Notes under the pieces: model-generated
Told to the model about the DNA's origin: nothing
The model's database searches: none
The model's input: the letters and a program-made list of their open reading frames with translations, nothing else
Position numbers and translations under genes: made by a program
Shown here: piece by piece, positions 20,052-28,999 of the stretch
Layout of the letters: each line of letters begins with the position of its first letter
Position numbering within the stretch: position 1 is the stretch's first letter
Assembly (NCBI RefSeq): GCF_002251855.1
Contig: NZ_NOXW01000022.1
Location: 248,001 to 312,000, forward strand
Origin: Rhodoferax sp. TH121
GTDB lineage: Bacteria > Pseudomonadota > Gammaproteobacteria > Burkholderiales > Burkholderiaceae_C
Length of the DNA: 64,000 bases
Direction: 5' to 3'

Positions 20052-21725
20052 ATGAGTGATCGCATTTGGCTAAGTAGCTACCCCAAGGGAGTACCAGCGG
20101 ACATCAACCCTGCGATGTATCCCTCGCTGGTGGGCCTGATGGAAGAGAGCTTCCAGAAACATGCCGGCAAGGTGGCTTACAACTTCATGGGCAAGGACGT
20201 GACCTATGCCCAGACGGATAGCCTTAGCCAGGCGTTTGCAGCCTATCTGCAGGGCTTGGGATTGGTGAAGGGCGATCGTGTGGCGATCATGATGCCCAAC
20301 GTGCCCCAGTACCCCGTAGCGGTAGCGGGTATTCTGCGTGCGGGTTTTGTGGTGGTGAATGTGAACCCCCTGTACACCGCCCGTGAGCTGGAGCACCAGC
20401 TCAAGGATTCCGGGGCGAAGGCGATTGTCATCATTGAGAACTTTGCCACCACCTTGGAAAAATGCATTGCTGCCACACCGGTCAAGCATGTGGTGCTGTG
20501 CTCCATGGGCGACCAGTTAGGTTTGCTCAAGGGGGCGCTGGTGAACTACGTGGTGCGCAACGTCAAGAAGATGGTGCCCGCCTACACGCTGGCAGGAGCA
20601 GTTCGATTCAACGAAGCCATTGCCCGTGGTACCAAGGCGCCCTTCAAGAAGCCGGATACCAAGGCGGATGATGTGGCGGTCTTGCAATACACCGGCGGCA
20701 CTACCGGTGTGTCCAAAGGGGCGGTGCTGCTGCACCGCAACGTGATTGCCAATGCGTTGCAGGCAGAGGCCTGGTATGGGCCGGCCATGGCCAAGGTGCC
20801 TGCCGGGGTGCAGCCTACATCTGTCTGTGCGCTGCCGCTGTACCACATCTTTGCGTTCACGGTCGGCATGATGCTGTCCATGCGCACCGGCGGCAAGCTG
20901 ATCCTCATCCCCAATCCACGCGATATTCCTGGTGTGCTCAAGGAGCTTGCCAAGCACACGATCCACAGCTTCCCGGCAGTCAATACCCTGTTCAACGGCT
21001 TGGCCAACCACCCCGACTTCAATACCGTGGACTGGAGTCATTTGAAGGTCTCGGTTGGCGGTGGCACTGCCGTGCAGAGCGCGGTGGCCAAGCTGTGGTT
21101 TGAAAAGACTGGCTGCCCGATTTGTGAAGGGTATGGCCTGAGCGAGACATCGCCGATCGCCAGCTGCAATCCGATCACCTCCAACGAATACACCGGCACC
21201 ATCGGCATTCCCGTTTCCAGTACCTTCATGAAGCTGCTGGACGACGACGGTAACGAAGTGCCTGCTGGCCAGAGTGGTGAGATTGCGATCAAAGGACCGC
21301 AGGTGATGGCCGGCTACTGGCAGCGTCCCGACGAAACAGCAAAAGTCATGACCGCGGATGGCTTCTTCAAGTCCGGTGACATCGGTGTGGTGGACGAAAA
21401 GGGCTTCTTCAAGATCGTAGACCGCAAGAAGGACATGATTCTGGTCAGTGGCTTTAATGTGTTCCCCACCGAGCTGGAGGATGTCGTCGCCCAGATGCCG
21501 GGCGTGATGGAGTGCGCGTGTGTGGGGGTGGCTGACGCGAAGTCCGGCGAGGCTGTGAAGCTGGTCATTGTCAAGAAAGACCCCAACCTCAGCGAAGAGG
21601 ATGTACGCAACTTCTGCAAGGAAAACCTCACGGGGTACAAGCAGCCCAAGGTGATCGAATTCCGGGCCGACTTGCCCAAGACGCCGGTGGGCAAGATCCT
21701 GCGTCGCGAGCTGCGCGACAAGTAA
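20052..21725 (+). CDS. fadD: Long-chain fatty acid--CoA ligase
   Basis: This ANL-superfamily enzyme activates fatty acids with ATP and CoA, the entry step of beta-oxidation. The 557-residue protein has the AMP-binding motif YTGGTTGVSKGA, the GYGLSETSP motif, FFKSGDIGVVDEKGFF and the C-terminal hinge and catalytic lysine region (DRKKDMILVSGFNVFPTELE, PKTPVGKILRREL). The length and motifs fit FadD of beta- and gammaproteobacteria. A ribosome site (ggatggaga) precedes the ATG. It ends with a strong terminator 47 bp downstream. The chain-length preference cannot be read from the sequence, and a medium-chain ligase is possible. Confidence 0.92.
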   Translation: MSDRIWLSSYPKGVPADINPAMYPSLVGLMEESFQKHAGKVAYNFMGKDVTYAQTDSLSQAFAAYLQGLGLVKGDRVAIMMPNVPQYPVAVAGILRAGFVVVNVNPLYTARELEHQLKDSGAKAIVIIENFATTLEKCIAATPVKHVVLCSMGDQLGLLKGALVNYVVRNVKKMVPAYTLAGAVRFNEAIARGTKAPFKKPDTKADDVAVLQYTGGTTGVSKGAVLLHRNVIANALQAEAWYGPAMAKVPAGVQPTSVCALPLYHIFAFTVGMMLSMRTGGKLILIPNPRDIPGVLKELAKHTIHSFPAVNTLFNGLANHPDFNTVDWSHLKVSVGGGTAVQSAVAKLWFEKTGCPICEGYGLSETSPIASCNPITSNEYTGTIGIPVSSTFMKLLDDDGNEVPAGQSGEIAIKGPQVMAGYWQRPDETAKVMTADGFFKSGDIGVVDEKGFFKIVDRKKDMILVSGFNVFPTELEDVVAQMPGVMECACVGVADAKSGEAVKLVIVKKDPNLSEEDVRNFCKENLTGYKQPKVIEFRADLPKTPVGKILRRELRDK

Positions 21726-21771
21726 CCCGCTCATGCCATCTGTCGCTACAGGCGCTTGGCGTGGAACAGAG

Positions 21772-21794
21772 AGCGGCCTGCGGGCCGCTTTTTT
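21772..21794 (+). terminator. Rho-independent terminator after fadD
   Basis: A 7-bp GC-rich stem (agcggcc at 21772-21778, ggccgct at 21783-21789) with loop tgcg is followed by six T. It closes the fadD transcript just before mtnN. Confidence 0.9.
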
Positions 21795-21832
21795 GTGCCT
21801 GCTACGCTAACCTCTTTTTGCTCTTTACACCC

Positions 21833-22585
21833 ATGTCCCGTATCGTCGCTCCCATTGCCATCTTGAGTGCCCTTGCCGAAGAACAGTCCGGATTGCTGCA
21901 GCACATGCAGGGTGCGCGTGACGTGGTGTTGGCCGGGCGCACGGTGTGGGGCGGAGGCTTGTGGGGCCAGCCGGTGGTGCTGGCTTTGTCGCGCATTGGC
22001 AAGGTGGCGGCAGCCACCACCGCCACCGCGCTGATTGCCCATCTGGGTGTGAGCCGGGTCATTTTTACGGGCGTGGCTGGTGGTGTGGGTGACGGCGTGC
22101 AGGTGGGGGACGTGGTAGTGGGTACGTCCTATGTGCAGCACGATATGGACGCCTCGCCGCTGTTCCCGCGGTATGAGATTCCGCTGTACGACCAGGCGCT
22201 TTTTGCGGGCGATGCGGGCCTGTGTGGTGCCTTGCAGATGGCCAGCAACGCCGCACTGGCCCGCATCCGTCACCAGGGGCGCGCTCCTGTGGTCCACCAT
22301 GGCCTGATTGCCAGTGGCGACCGATTTGTCAGTGGCGCCGCCGAAGTGGCGGGGCTGGTTGGCCAACTCCGGGCGGCGGGTTACACACCGTTGGCGGTGG
22401 AGATGGAGGGTGCTGCCGTGGCCCAGGTGTGTGCGGACTACGGCGTGCCGTTTGCCGCTGTGCGCACTATTTCTGATCGCGCGGACGACGCTGCCCACCA
22501 GGATTTCCGCACGTTTGTGCAAGAGGTGGCCAGTGTGTACGCCCTGGGTATTGTTGAAAATTTTCTCAAATCGCTATCAAAATAA
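21833..22585 (+). CDS. mtnN: 5'-methylthioadenosine/S-adenosylhomocysteine nucleosidase
   Basis: The enzyme cleaves MTA and SAH to adenine plus the thioribose, recycling the products of SAM-dependent reactions. The 250-residue protein starts MSRIVAPIAILSALAEEQSG, and the ATG at 21833 fits the family. The open frame from GTG 21761 would run through the fadD terminator and is rejected. Phosphorylase-fold features include the glycine segment VIFTGVAGGVGDGVQVGDVV, the substrate-binding VEMEGAAVAQV and the catalytic Asp region RTISDRADDAAHQDF. The last codons (SLSK and the TAA stop) are encoded by a dispersed repeat, so the C-terminus is probably repeat-derived. It is convergent with corA. Confidence 0.93.
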   Translation: MSRIVAPIAILSALAEEQSGLLQHMQGARDVVLAGRTVWGGGLWGQPVVLALSRIGKVAAATTATALIAHLGVSRVIFTGVAGGVGDGVQVGDVVVGTSYVQHDMDASPLFPRYEIPLYDQALFAGDAGLCGALQMASNAALARIRHQGRAPVVHHGLIASGDRFVSGAAEVAGLVGQLRAAGYTPLAVEMEGAAVAQVCADYGVPFAAVRTISDRADDAAHQDFRTFVQEVASVYALGIVENFLKSLSK

Positions 22586-22620
22586 TAGCTGTTTACGCAT
22601 ATTCCATAAGGGATTGAGCC
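22572..22620 (+). repeat. Dispersed hairpin repeat, copy B (3' end of mtnN)
   Basis: GCTAT, 7-nt loop, ATAGC (perfect 5-bp stem), then TGTTTACGCA and a divergent right arm. The mtnN TAA stop lies inside the loop and right stem. It fills most of the gap to the convergent corA gene. Confidence 0.8.
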
Positions 22621-22635
22621 GCATTTGGCTTGTAT

Positions 22636-23622
22636 TTACTTCAGCCAGCCACGCTTGCGGAAGTACCACATGGGGACCAGTGCGCTGGCCACCATCAGGG
22701 CCAGTGCGTAGGGGTAACCCAGCGACCAGTCCAGCTCGGGCATGTACTTGAAGTTCATGCCGTACAGGCTGGCAATCAGGGTGGGAGGCAGCAGAGCCAC
22801 GCTGGCCACCGAGAAGATCTTGATGATCTTGTTCTGGTTGATATTGATGAAACCGACCGTGGCGTCCATCAAGAAGTTGATCTTGTCGAACAGGAACGCG
22901 GTGTGGGAGTCCAGCGAGTCGATGTCACGCAAAATTTGCCGCGCCTCTTCAAACTGCTCGGCGTTGAGCATCTTGCTGCGCATCATGAAGCTCACGGCGC
23001 GGCGCGTGTCCATCACGTTGCGGCGGATGCGGCCATTCATGTCTTCATGGCGCGCAATGGAGCCCAGCACCTCACCCGCCATGGCGTCGGTCACGTCCCC
23101 GGACAGCACCTGGCTGCTGACTTTTTCCAGCTCGTCGTAAATGCCTTCCAGTGTGTCGGCCGAGTATTCGGCGTCGGCGTCAAACAGCTTGAGCAGCACC
23201 TCTTTGGCGTCTTCGATCAGACCCGGTGCACGGCGCGCGCGCATGCGCAATAACCGGAACACAGGCACGTCTTCGTCGTGAATGGAGAAGAGTACACCCT
23301 TGCTCTTGAGGTTGGCGTTGACCAAGTTCAGGATGAAGGCGACGCGTACTGTGCGGGGCTCGTTGTCATCGGCCACCAAAAAGTCACTGCGGATGTGGAC
23401 ATCGCCGTTGTCTTCAGCATAGAAGCGCGCGGACTCTTCAATGTCCTCGTCCATCGCATCGTCCGGGATGGACAGGCCATAGTACTGTTTTACCCAGCGC
23501 TTTTCTTCCAGCGTGGGTGATTCAAGGTCCACCCAGATGGGCTGGAATTTGGAGAGCTCCTCCAGCGACTCGATTTCTTCCTGAAAGAGTCGACCGTTGG
23601 CGAGCGTAAAGATATTGAGCAT
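22636..23622 (-). CDS. corA: Magnesium/cobalt transporter CorA
   Basis: This 328-residue pentameric inner-membrane Mg2+ channel has a long cytosolic N-terminal domain followed by two C-terminal helices. The selectivity signature YGMNF is present at the end of TM1 (LLPPTLIASLYGMNF), and the protein ends in the basic tail YFRKRGWLK after TM2. The acidic early region (DDAMDEDIEESARFYAED) is typical. Upstream of the ATG lies a leader with two stable hairpins (separate entry), suggesting cis-regulation. It is convergent with mtnN and divergent from the MFS gene. The family call is certain; the metal preference (Mg, Co or Ni) is not resolvable here. Confidence 0.96.
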   Translation of the reverse strand: MLNIFTLANGRLFQEEIESLEELSKFQPIWVDLESPTLEEKRWVKQYYGLSIPDDAMDEDIEESARFYAEDNGDVHIRSDFLVADDNEPRTVRVAFILNLVNANLKSKGVLFSIHDEDVPVFRLLRMRARRAPGLIEDAKEVLLKLFDADAEYSADTLEGIYDELEKVSSQVLSGDVTDAMAGEVLGSIARHEDMNGRIRRNVMDTRRAVSFMMRSKMLNAEQFEEARQILRDIDSLDSHTAFLFDKINFLMDATVGFININQNKIIKIFSVASVALLPPTLIASLYGMNFKYMPELDWSLGYPYALALMVASALVPMWYFRKRGWLK

Positions 23623-23654
23623 GGCTCACTCCCGAGGTGTTGGTGTCTGCGGTG

Positions 23655-23735
23655 GGGGTTGGGTGCTTTCAACCCCGCTGCAGTGCTGGGAGTCGAAAGC
23701 TACCGACTGGGGTAGGTTTCCAAGGAGCTTTCTCC
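23655..23735 (-). promoter_or_regulatory. Structured 5' leader of corA (two hairpins), candidate cis-regulatory RNA
   Basis: On the minus strand, in corA mRNA sense, the first element pairs GGAG-AAAGCT (23726-23735) with AGCTTT-CGA-CTCC (23689-23701), a 10-bp stem with a 3-nt bulge and an internal ACC/GGT pairing. The second, nearer the start codon, is a perfect 7-bp stem CAACCCC/GGGGTTG (23655-23661 with 23670-23676) and an 8-nt loop. I do not recognise either as a named riboswitch. A Mg-responsive role is inferred only from the gene it precedes. Confidence 0.4.
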
Positions 23736-23826
23736 GAGAGTGACGTTGTACAAATTATCGCACCGAGAATGGGGTGGTAGAGTGTTCTCCCCTGCATTCC
23801 CATGCACTTCTTTTTGGTCTTGTCGC

Positions 23827-25050
23827 ATGTCCACCGCTCTATCGCCGCGCCGCGAACTATGGCTCTTGATCACCCTCGCCGGGATCCAGTTCACCAACAT
23901 CCTAGACTTCATGATCATGATGCCGCTGGGGCCTGCTCTGACGGCACTGTTCCAGATCAGTGATGCCCAATTTGGCATGCTGGTGTCGGCTTACACGCTC
24001 GCGGCAGGGGCCTCGGGTCTGGCGGCTTCCACTTATATCGACCGATTCGACCGCAAGCGCCTTTTGATGGTGTTGTACGGCTTGTTTGCCCTGTCTACAT
24101 TAGCCTGTGGCTTGGCGCCGACTTACGGCAGCCTGATGGCGGCCCGTATTGCAGCCGGCATTTTTGGTGGCGTGCTCTCCGCCTTGAGCCAGACCATTGT
24201 GGGCGACGTGATTCCCTACGAACGCCGTGGACGCGCTATGGGGGTGGTGATGACTTCGTTTTCCGTGTCGACCGTGGCCGGTGTGCCTTTAGGCTTGTTT
24301 CTGGCGGCCCACTTTGGCTGGCACCTCCCCTTCATCCTGATTGCTGCGCTCAGTGTGGTGCTCATGGTATTTGCCCATCTTTCCATGCCATCGTTGAGCG
24401 ACCATGTAGCGGCCCAAGTGCACAGCTCATCCTGGAGTCGTATCCGCGATGTGGTGGTAGACCGCAACCACCAGCAGGCGTTTGTCTTTTCGGCCTTGCT
24501 GATGTTCGCAGGGTTTACTGTCATACCCTACATCACCATTTACATGCAGGCCAATGTGGGCATGCGTGCAGACCAGGTCCCCTATATCTACCTGTGCGGT
24601 GGTGTGGCAACCCTGCTGACTGCACGCGTAATCGGGCGTCTGGCCGATGGGTGGGGCAAATTCAAGACTTTTCGGGTGATGGCCGCCATTGTGCTGCTGC
24701 CCATGCTGGCGATTACGCAGCTGGAGCAGGTTGCCATGGGGTGGGTGTTGCTGGTCTCCACGCTGTTTTTTGTGTGCATGAGCGGGCGCATGATCCCCGG
24801 TATGGCCATGCTCACCTCTGCAGCCAATCCTGCGTTGCGGGGTACCTTTATGACGCTGAACTCTGCAGTTCAGTCTGCGGCCATGGGGCTGGCCGCTTTG
24901 GTGGGGGGGTACATCATCAGTCGCGATTCCGCTGGACTGGTTCAAAACTATGGATGGGCTGCAATCGTGGGCGGGTGTGCGAGCTTGTTGACAATTGTGG
25001 TGGGCGCGCGTTTGCGGCTCCATCAAGCTGCTGTGCCAGTCTTCAAGTAA
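23827..25050 (+). CDS. Major facilitator superfamily transporter (drug/sugar efflux type)
   Basis: The 407-residue protein has 12 predicted membrane segments, beginning LWLLITLAGIQFTNILDFMI. It has the DHA1-like loop 2-3 pattern DRFDRKRLL and the loop after TM4 (IPYERRGRAMGVVMTSFSVS), which fits the DHA1/AraJ-like efflux group. The ATG at 23827 gives a normal N-terminus (MSTALSPRRELW); the upstream extension in the same frame has no membrane or family character. It is monocistronic, transcribed away from corA. The substrate is unknown. Confidence 0.88.
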   Translation: MSTALSPRRELWLLITLAGIQFTNILDFMIMMPLGPALTALFQISDAQFGMLVSAYTLAAGASGLAASTYIDRFDRKRLLMVLYGLFALSTLACGLAPTYGSLMAARIAAGIFGGVLSALSQTIVGDVIPYERRGRAMGVVMTSFSVSTVAGVPLGLFLAAHFGWHLPFILIAALSVVLMVFAHLSMPSLSDHVAAQVHSSSWSRIRDVVVDRNHQQAFVFSALLMFAGFTVIPYITIYMQANVGMRADQVPYIYLCGGVATLLTARVIGRLADGWGKFKTFRVMAAIVLLPMLAITQLEQVAMGWVLLVSTLFFVCMSGRMIPGMAMLTSAANPALRGTFMTLNSAVQSAAMGLAALVGGYIISRDSAGLVQNYGWAAIVGGCASLLTIVVGARLRLHQAAVPVFK

Positions 25051-25227
25051 AGAGTCCCTGCATGTTGCAATGCATTACAAAAACCGATTGCAATCACTTT
25101 CAAACGGGCGCATAGTCGTTCTCAAGACGACCGCAAATAGGGTTCAGAAGTTTCGGATTTTTAGTGTGAGCGCCGACCACCGCAAGTGGAAGGCTTTGTC
25201 AACCCTGAGAGCAACTGGAGGCTATTT

Positions 25228-25557
25228 ATGAATTTGACGATCAGCGGTCATCACCTTGAAGTTACCCCCGCACTGCGCAGTTATGTCACGACCAAGCTCG
25301 ATCGCATCATGCGCCACTTTGACCAAGTGGTCGACGTCAAGGTACTACTCACCGTTGAGAAGCAAAAAGAGAAGGAGCGACGGCAGCGTGCCGAATGCAA
25401 CATCCACGTCAAGGGCAGCGATATGTTTGCGGAAAGTGCCCATGCGGATTTGTATGCGGCCGTAGACGAGTTGGTCGACAAGCTGGATCGCCAGGTGGTT
25501 CGCCACAAAGACCGTTTGCAGAACCACCACCACGAGGCACCGAAGCGTTTGATGTGA
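25228..25557 (+). CDS. hpf: Ribosome hibernation promoting factor, short form
   Basis: This is a 109-residue short HPF (YfiA/RaiA fold) that binds the 30S decoding site in stationary phase and favours ribosome dimerisation. It starts [20 protein letters not shown] with a good ggag ribosome site 7 nt upstream. It shows the basic RNA-binding helix [19 protein letters not shown] and the segment [23 protein letters not shown], and it lacks the long-form dimerisation domain. In many proteobacteria the gene follows rpoN; here rpoN is absent and a 177-bp gap separates hpf from an unrelated MFS gene. A terminator follows, then ptsN. Confidence 0.94.
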   Translation: MNLTISGHHLEVTPALRSYVTTKLDRIMRHFDQVVDVKVLLTVEKQKEKERRQRAECNIHVKGSDMFAESAHADLYAAVDELVDKLDRQVVRHKDRLQNHHHEAPKRLM

Positions 25558-25594
25558 GGTCCCGCGTAACTCCAAAGCGCTAGAGACAGCCACC

Positions 25595-25626
25595 CAAAAA
25601 CCGCCCTTTCACGGGCGGTTTTTTTG
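25595..25626 (+). terminator. Rho-independent terminator between hpf and ptsN
   Basis: Stem ccgccc (25601-25606) and gggcgg (25613-25618) with a 6-nt loop. An A-run precedes it and seven T follow, so hpf and ptsN are probably separate or attenuated transcripts. Confidence 0.9.
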
Positions 25627-25648
25627 TGTGCATAATTCGCTCCACACC

Positions 25649-26116
25649 ATGAACCGACTCGCGTCCATCCTCTCCGCTTCGCAAGTTCTTGCGCAAGTCG
25701 ATGTCACCAGCAAAAAGCGTGCTTTTGAAGAAGCCGGCCTGCTGTTTGAGAACCTCCACGGCCTGAGCCGTGCCTTGGTGACGGACAGCCTGTTTTCCCG
25801 GGAGCGCCTGGGTTCCACAGGTCTGGGCCATGGTGTGGCGATTCCCCATGGACGGATCAAGGGTCTCAAAGCCCCCATGGCAGCGGTGTTTCAGCTTGCC
25901 AAGCCGATTGGTTTTGACGCTCCGGACGATGTTCCGGTCAGCCTGCTCATTTTTCTGCTGGTGCCCGAGGCTGCAACGCAGAAACATCTCGAAATCCTGT
26001 CCGAAATCGCGGAGTTGCTCAGTGATGCGAGCTTGCGTGAGCAGCTCACGGTCTGTAGCGATTCCATGCAATTGCATGGCTTGATTGCAGGTTGGCAGTC
26101 GGCTCGTGCTGCCTGA
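25649..26116 (+). CDS. ptsN: PTS IIA-like nitrogen-regulatory protein
   Basis: EIIA-Ntr is the terminal phosphoacceptor of the regulatory nitrogen PTS, controlling K+ transport and other targets according to its phosphorylation. The 155-residue protein has the phosphorylation site H67 in GHGVAIPHGRI, the family pattern KKRAFEEAGLLFENLHGL and the hydrophobic strand SLLIFLLVPE. The ATG at 25649 follows the hpf terminator closely and has no clear ribosome site. hprK follows 21 bp downstream; pairing of ptsN with HPr kinase is the standard betaproteobacterial order and suggests that HPr/EIIA signalling is tuned by HprK. Confidence 0.94.
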   Translation: MNRLASILSASQVLAQVDVTSKKRAFEEAGLLFENLHGLSRALVTDSLFSRERLGSTGLGHGVAIPHGRIKGLKAPMAAVFQLAKPIGFDAPDDVPVSLLIFLLVPEAATQKHLEILSEIAELLSDASLREQLTVCSDSMQLHGLIAGWQSARAA

Positions 26117-26137
26117 TTTTTCCAGCCGAGTCGCGTT

Positions 26138-27085
26138 GTGAAACCCACCGCGGTCAGTGCAGACGCCCTGTTCGAAGAATTTCGGGCCTATCTGCGCTGG
26201 GAGTGGGTGGCTGGCTTGGGAGCTTCCGAGCGTCGCTTTGATGAAGTCGCAATCAGCGCCGCCCGCTCTGGCGCAGACTTGGTCGGCTACCTGAACTATA
26301 TCCACCCCTACCGCGTCCAGATACTCGGTGAGCGGGAAATCACCTATATCACCAATGCGACGCCCGAGGATTGTGCGCGCCGCATTGCGCGTATCGTGAC
26401 GCTGGAGCCGCCCGTGCTGGTGCTGGCGGATGGGCAAGTGGCGCCCCAGGCCTTGCTGTCCATGTGTGAGCGGGCGCAGATCCCCATGTTCGCCACCAAA
26501 GAGTCGTCGGCCTTCGTGATCGATGTACTGCGCGCCTACCTCTCCAAGCATTTCGCGGAACGCATGTCCATGCATGGCGTATTCATGGACATTTTGGGAT
26601 TGGGCGTGCTCATCACCGGAGAGTCTGGTCTGGGCAAGAGCGAGTTGGGTCTGGAGTTGATCTCTCGTGGCAACGGCTTGGTGGCCGATGACGCGGTAGA
26701 TCTCTACCGCATTAACCAGACTACCATTGAGGGACGGTGCCCCGAGCTGCTGCAAAATCTGCTGGAAGTGCGCGGCATTGGCCTTTTGGACATTCGCGGC
26801 ATTTTTGGTGAAACCGCAGTGCGCCGTCGCATGCGGCTCAAACTCATTGTGCATTTGGTGCGCCGCGAGACGCTGGAGCGCGAGTATGAGCGTATCCCCT
26901 ACGAGCCACTGACCCAAGATGTGCTCGGTATACCCGTGCGCAAAGTGGTGATTCAGGTGGTCGCCGGTCGCAATATTGCGGTGCTGGTCGAAGCCGCTGT
27001 CCGCAATACCATCCTGCAGCTGCGCGGCATTGATACCTACCAAGAGTTTGTCGAGCGGCACCGCAAGGCGATGTCGGAAGGCTGA
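26138..27085 (+). CDS. hprK: HPr kinase/phosphorylase
   Basis: The bifunctional enzyme phosphorylates or dephosphorylates HPr on a serine. The 315-residue protein starts at a GTG ([20 protein letters not shown]). It has the N-terminal regulatory domain, the Walker A loop GESGLGKSE at 161-169, the catalytic acidic cluster ADDAVD at about 183-188, and the family signature [18 protein letters not shown] at about 207-224. It is co-directional with ptsN and probably co-transcribed. Betaproteobacteria commonly have this kinase with an incomplete PTS and no sugar permease, so the role is regulatory and not sugar uptake. It is convergent with fur, 14 bp away. Confidence 0.96.
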   Translation: MKPTAVSADALFEEFRAYLRWEWVAGLGASERRFDEVAISAARSGADLVGYLNYIHPYRVQILGEREITYITNATPEDCARRIARIVTLEPPVLVLADGQVAPQALLSMCERAQIPMFATKESSAFVIDVLRAYLSKHFAERMSMHGVFMDILGLGVLITGESGLGKSELGLELISRGNGLVADDAVDLYRINQTTIEGRCPELLQNLLEVRGIGLLDIRGIFGETAVRRRMRLKLIVHLVRRETLEREYERIPYEPLTQDVLGIPVRKVVIQVVAGRNIAVLVEAAVRNTILQLRGIDTYQEFVERHRKAMSEG

Positions 27086-27099
27086 TTCGGTCCGGTACC

Positions 27100-27537
27100 T
27101 CAGTTGGCAGGGCTATTGCGGTGGGGGCACTTGTCCTTGGTGCAGGTGGCGTACAAGCTCAGCGCATGGTCTGCAATGGTGAAGCCCTTGGCTTTTGCGA
27201 CAGCATGCTGGCGTTTTTCGATTTCAGCGTCGTAAAACTCTTCCACTTTGCCGCAATCCAGGCACACCAGGTGGTCGTGGTGCTGGCCCTCGTTGAGCTC
27301 GTACACGGCCTTGCCACTCTCAAAATGGCTGCGGCTCAGAATGCTGGCTTGTTCGAACTGCGTCAATACCCGGTAGACGGTGGCCAAGCCGACGTCTGAG
27401 CGTTCTTGCAGTAAAACACGGAACACGTCTTCGGCTGTCATGTGGCGTTGCGTGCCACGCTGAAAAACTTCCAGGATTTTCAGGCGAGGAACGGTGGCTT
27501 TGAGGCCTGTATTTTTGAGTTCGTTGATGTTGCTCAT
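27100..27537 (-). CDS. fur: Ferric uptake regulator Fur
   Basis: This metal-dependent repressor of iron acquisition has 145 residues from the ATG at 27537 ([20 protein letters not shown]), with GGAG 9 nt upstream. The winged helix ([20 protein letters not shown] then [10 protein letters not shown]) and metal sites ([18 protein letters not shown] and the C-terminal CTKDKCPH) are intact. The frame is open upstream to 27726, but that region belongs to the divergent bamE side. The fur-bamE divergent pair is a conserved arrangement in this group; the 82-bp spacer must hold both promoters. Confidence 0.96.
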   Translation of the reverse strand: MSNINELKNTGLKATVPRLKILEVFQRGTQRHMTAEDVFRVLLQERSDVGLATVYRVLTQFEQASILSRSHFESGKAVYELNEGQHHDHLVCLDCGKVEEFYDAEIEKRQHAVAKAKGFTIADHALSLYATCTKDKCPHRNSPAN

Positions 27538-27619
27538 GGCATTCTCCGGGCGCAGGCGCCAGTCTGGCTGGCGCAGGCCAACCGCTACAATCGAGTGATC
27601 ATATCGTTCTTGACTTTTC

Positions 27620-28171
27620 ATGCCCAACAACCTGCTACGCGGTTCACGTTTTCCCTTGGTGGTGGTGCTCTTGGCTGCATTGGCAGGATGCAGCACGCTC
27701 AGTAGCACCGGCGAAACGGTGGCCAAGGCCGCACAAAGCGTGCAGCCCTACAAGATTGATATCGTGCAGGGCAATGTGGTAACGCGTGAGCAACTCGCCG
27801 TGCTGCGCCCAGGTATGCCGCGCGCCATGGTGCAAGACGTTCTGGGGTCATCCTTGCTTGCGAGCGTGTTCCATGCCAATCGCTGGGACTATGTGTTCAC
27901 CCTGAAGCGCCAGGGTGCGGAACCCCAGTCGCGCCGCGTGACCGTGTTCTTCACCAATGACGCATTGGAGCGCATCGAAGCGGATGAGCTCCCCAGCGAA
28001 TCGGAGTTTGTGGCCACCCTGAAGTCTTCTTCCAACAAGGGGCCTTTGCCGGCCCTGACTGCGCCGGAGGACAAGCTGCAGAAATTCCCGGCGCCAGCCA
28101 CACCTGACACCGCGACGACCCCAGCCACTACACCTGTGGCCTACCCGCCACTGGAGCCCGCAGGGCAATAA
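27620..28171 (+). CDS. bamE: Outer-membrane assembly lipoprotein BamE (SmpA/OmlA)
   Basis: The lipoprotein component of the BAM complex helps insert beta-barrel proteins. The 183-residue product has a signal peptide with lipobox LAGC (Cys at about 24), then the SmpA/OmlA fold: [37 protein letters not shown] and the strand [14 protein letters not shown] Pro/Thr-rich C-terminal tail (from about residue 140) is longer than in E. coli BamE, as is usual in Burkholderiales. dapB follows 24 bp downstream, which points to a shared transcript. The start at 27620 lies near the divergent fur promoter. Confidence 0.94.
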   Translation: MPNNLLRGSRFPLVVVLLAALAGCSTLSSTGETVAKAAQSVQPYKIDIVQGNVVTREQLAVLRPGMPRAMVQDVLGSSLLASVFHANRWDYVFTLKRQGAEPQSRRVTVFFTNDALERIEADELPSESEFVATLKSSSNKGPLPALTAPEDKLQKFPAPATPDTATTPATTPVAYPPLEPAGQ

Positions 28172-28195
28172 CGTTTTTCTCTACAGGACAGGGAC

Positions 28196-28999
28196 ATGAC
28201 CCACACCATCGCCATTGCTGGCGCTTCCGGCCGCATGGGCCAGATGTTGATTGATGCGGTACGTGCCGCAGACGATTGCCGCTTGGGCGGCGCGCTGGAC
28301 ATTGCCACTAGCCCTGCCTTGGGCCTGGACGCTGGGGCTTTCGCCGGTCAACCCACTGGCGTGCTGATTACTTCAGACTTGCACCAGGGGCTACGGGGGT
28401 GTGACGCGCTGATCGACTTCACCCGTCCAGAAGGCACCTTGGAACATCTGCGGGTATGCCGCGAATTGGGTGTGTCAGTGGTGATTGGTACTACCGGCTT
28501 TACCGACGCGCAGAAGGCCGAGATTGCAGAGGCGTCCAAAGACATTGCCATCATGATGGCCCCCAATATGAGTGTGGGCGTGAACGTCACCCTGAAGTTG
28601 CTGGAAATGGCGGCCAAGGCCTTGTCGACCGGATATGACATCGAGATCGTCGAAGCCCACCATCGCCACAAAGTGGATGCACCCTCGGGCACTGCCTTGA
28701 AGATGGGTGAGGTCATTGCCGACGCGCTGGGCCGTGATCTGAAAGAGTGCGCCGTTTACGAGCGGTATGGCGTGACCGGAGAGCGTGATCCCTCCAGCAT
28801 CGGTTTTGCCACCATCCGCGGTGGCGACATCGTGGGCGATCACACCGTACTGTTCGCTGGCACCGGCGAACGCATTGAAATCAGCCACAAGTCCTCCAGC
28901 CGCGCCACCTACGCACAAGGCAGTTTGCGGGCTGTGCGCTTCCTGGCGGGACGCAAGTCGGGCTTGTTTGACATGTTCGATGTCTTGAACCTCAAATGA
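28196..28999 (+). CDS. dapB: 4-hydroxy-tetrahydrodipicolinate reductase
   Basis: This is the second committed step of lysine and diaminopimelate synthesis, an NAD(P)H-dependent reduction. The 267-residue enzyme has the nucleotide-binding motif [11 protein letters not shown], the family motif GTTGFTD, and the catalytic/substrate signature [17 protein letters not shown]. It follows bamE in the same direction, and its stop overlaps the exbB-like start (ATGA at 28996-28999). All key residues are present and the length is normal. Confidence 0.97.
   Translation: MTHTIAIAGASGRMGQMLIDAVRAADDCRLGGALDIATSPALGLDAGAFAGQPTGVLITSDLHQGLRGCDALIDFTRPEGTLEHLRVCRELGVSVVIGTTGFTDAQKAEIAEASKDIAIMMAPNMSVGVNVTLKLLEMAAKALSTGYDIEIVEAHHRHKVDAPSGTALKMGEVIADALGRDLKECAVYERYGVTGERDPSSIGFATIRGGDIVGDHTVLFAGTGERIEISHKSSSRATYAQGSLRAVRFLAGRKSGLFDMFDVLNLK

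Noticed and set aside
20517-21734. 405-codon minus-strand frame over fadD
   Set aside because: fadD motifs are complete on the plus strand; the antisense peptide has no recognisable fold.
23740-23826. N-terminal extension of the MFS gene
   Set aside because: Cys/Trp-rich with no family similarity. The ATG at 23827 gives the normal N-terminus.
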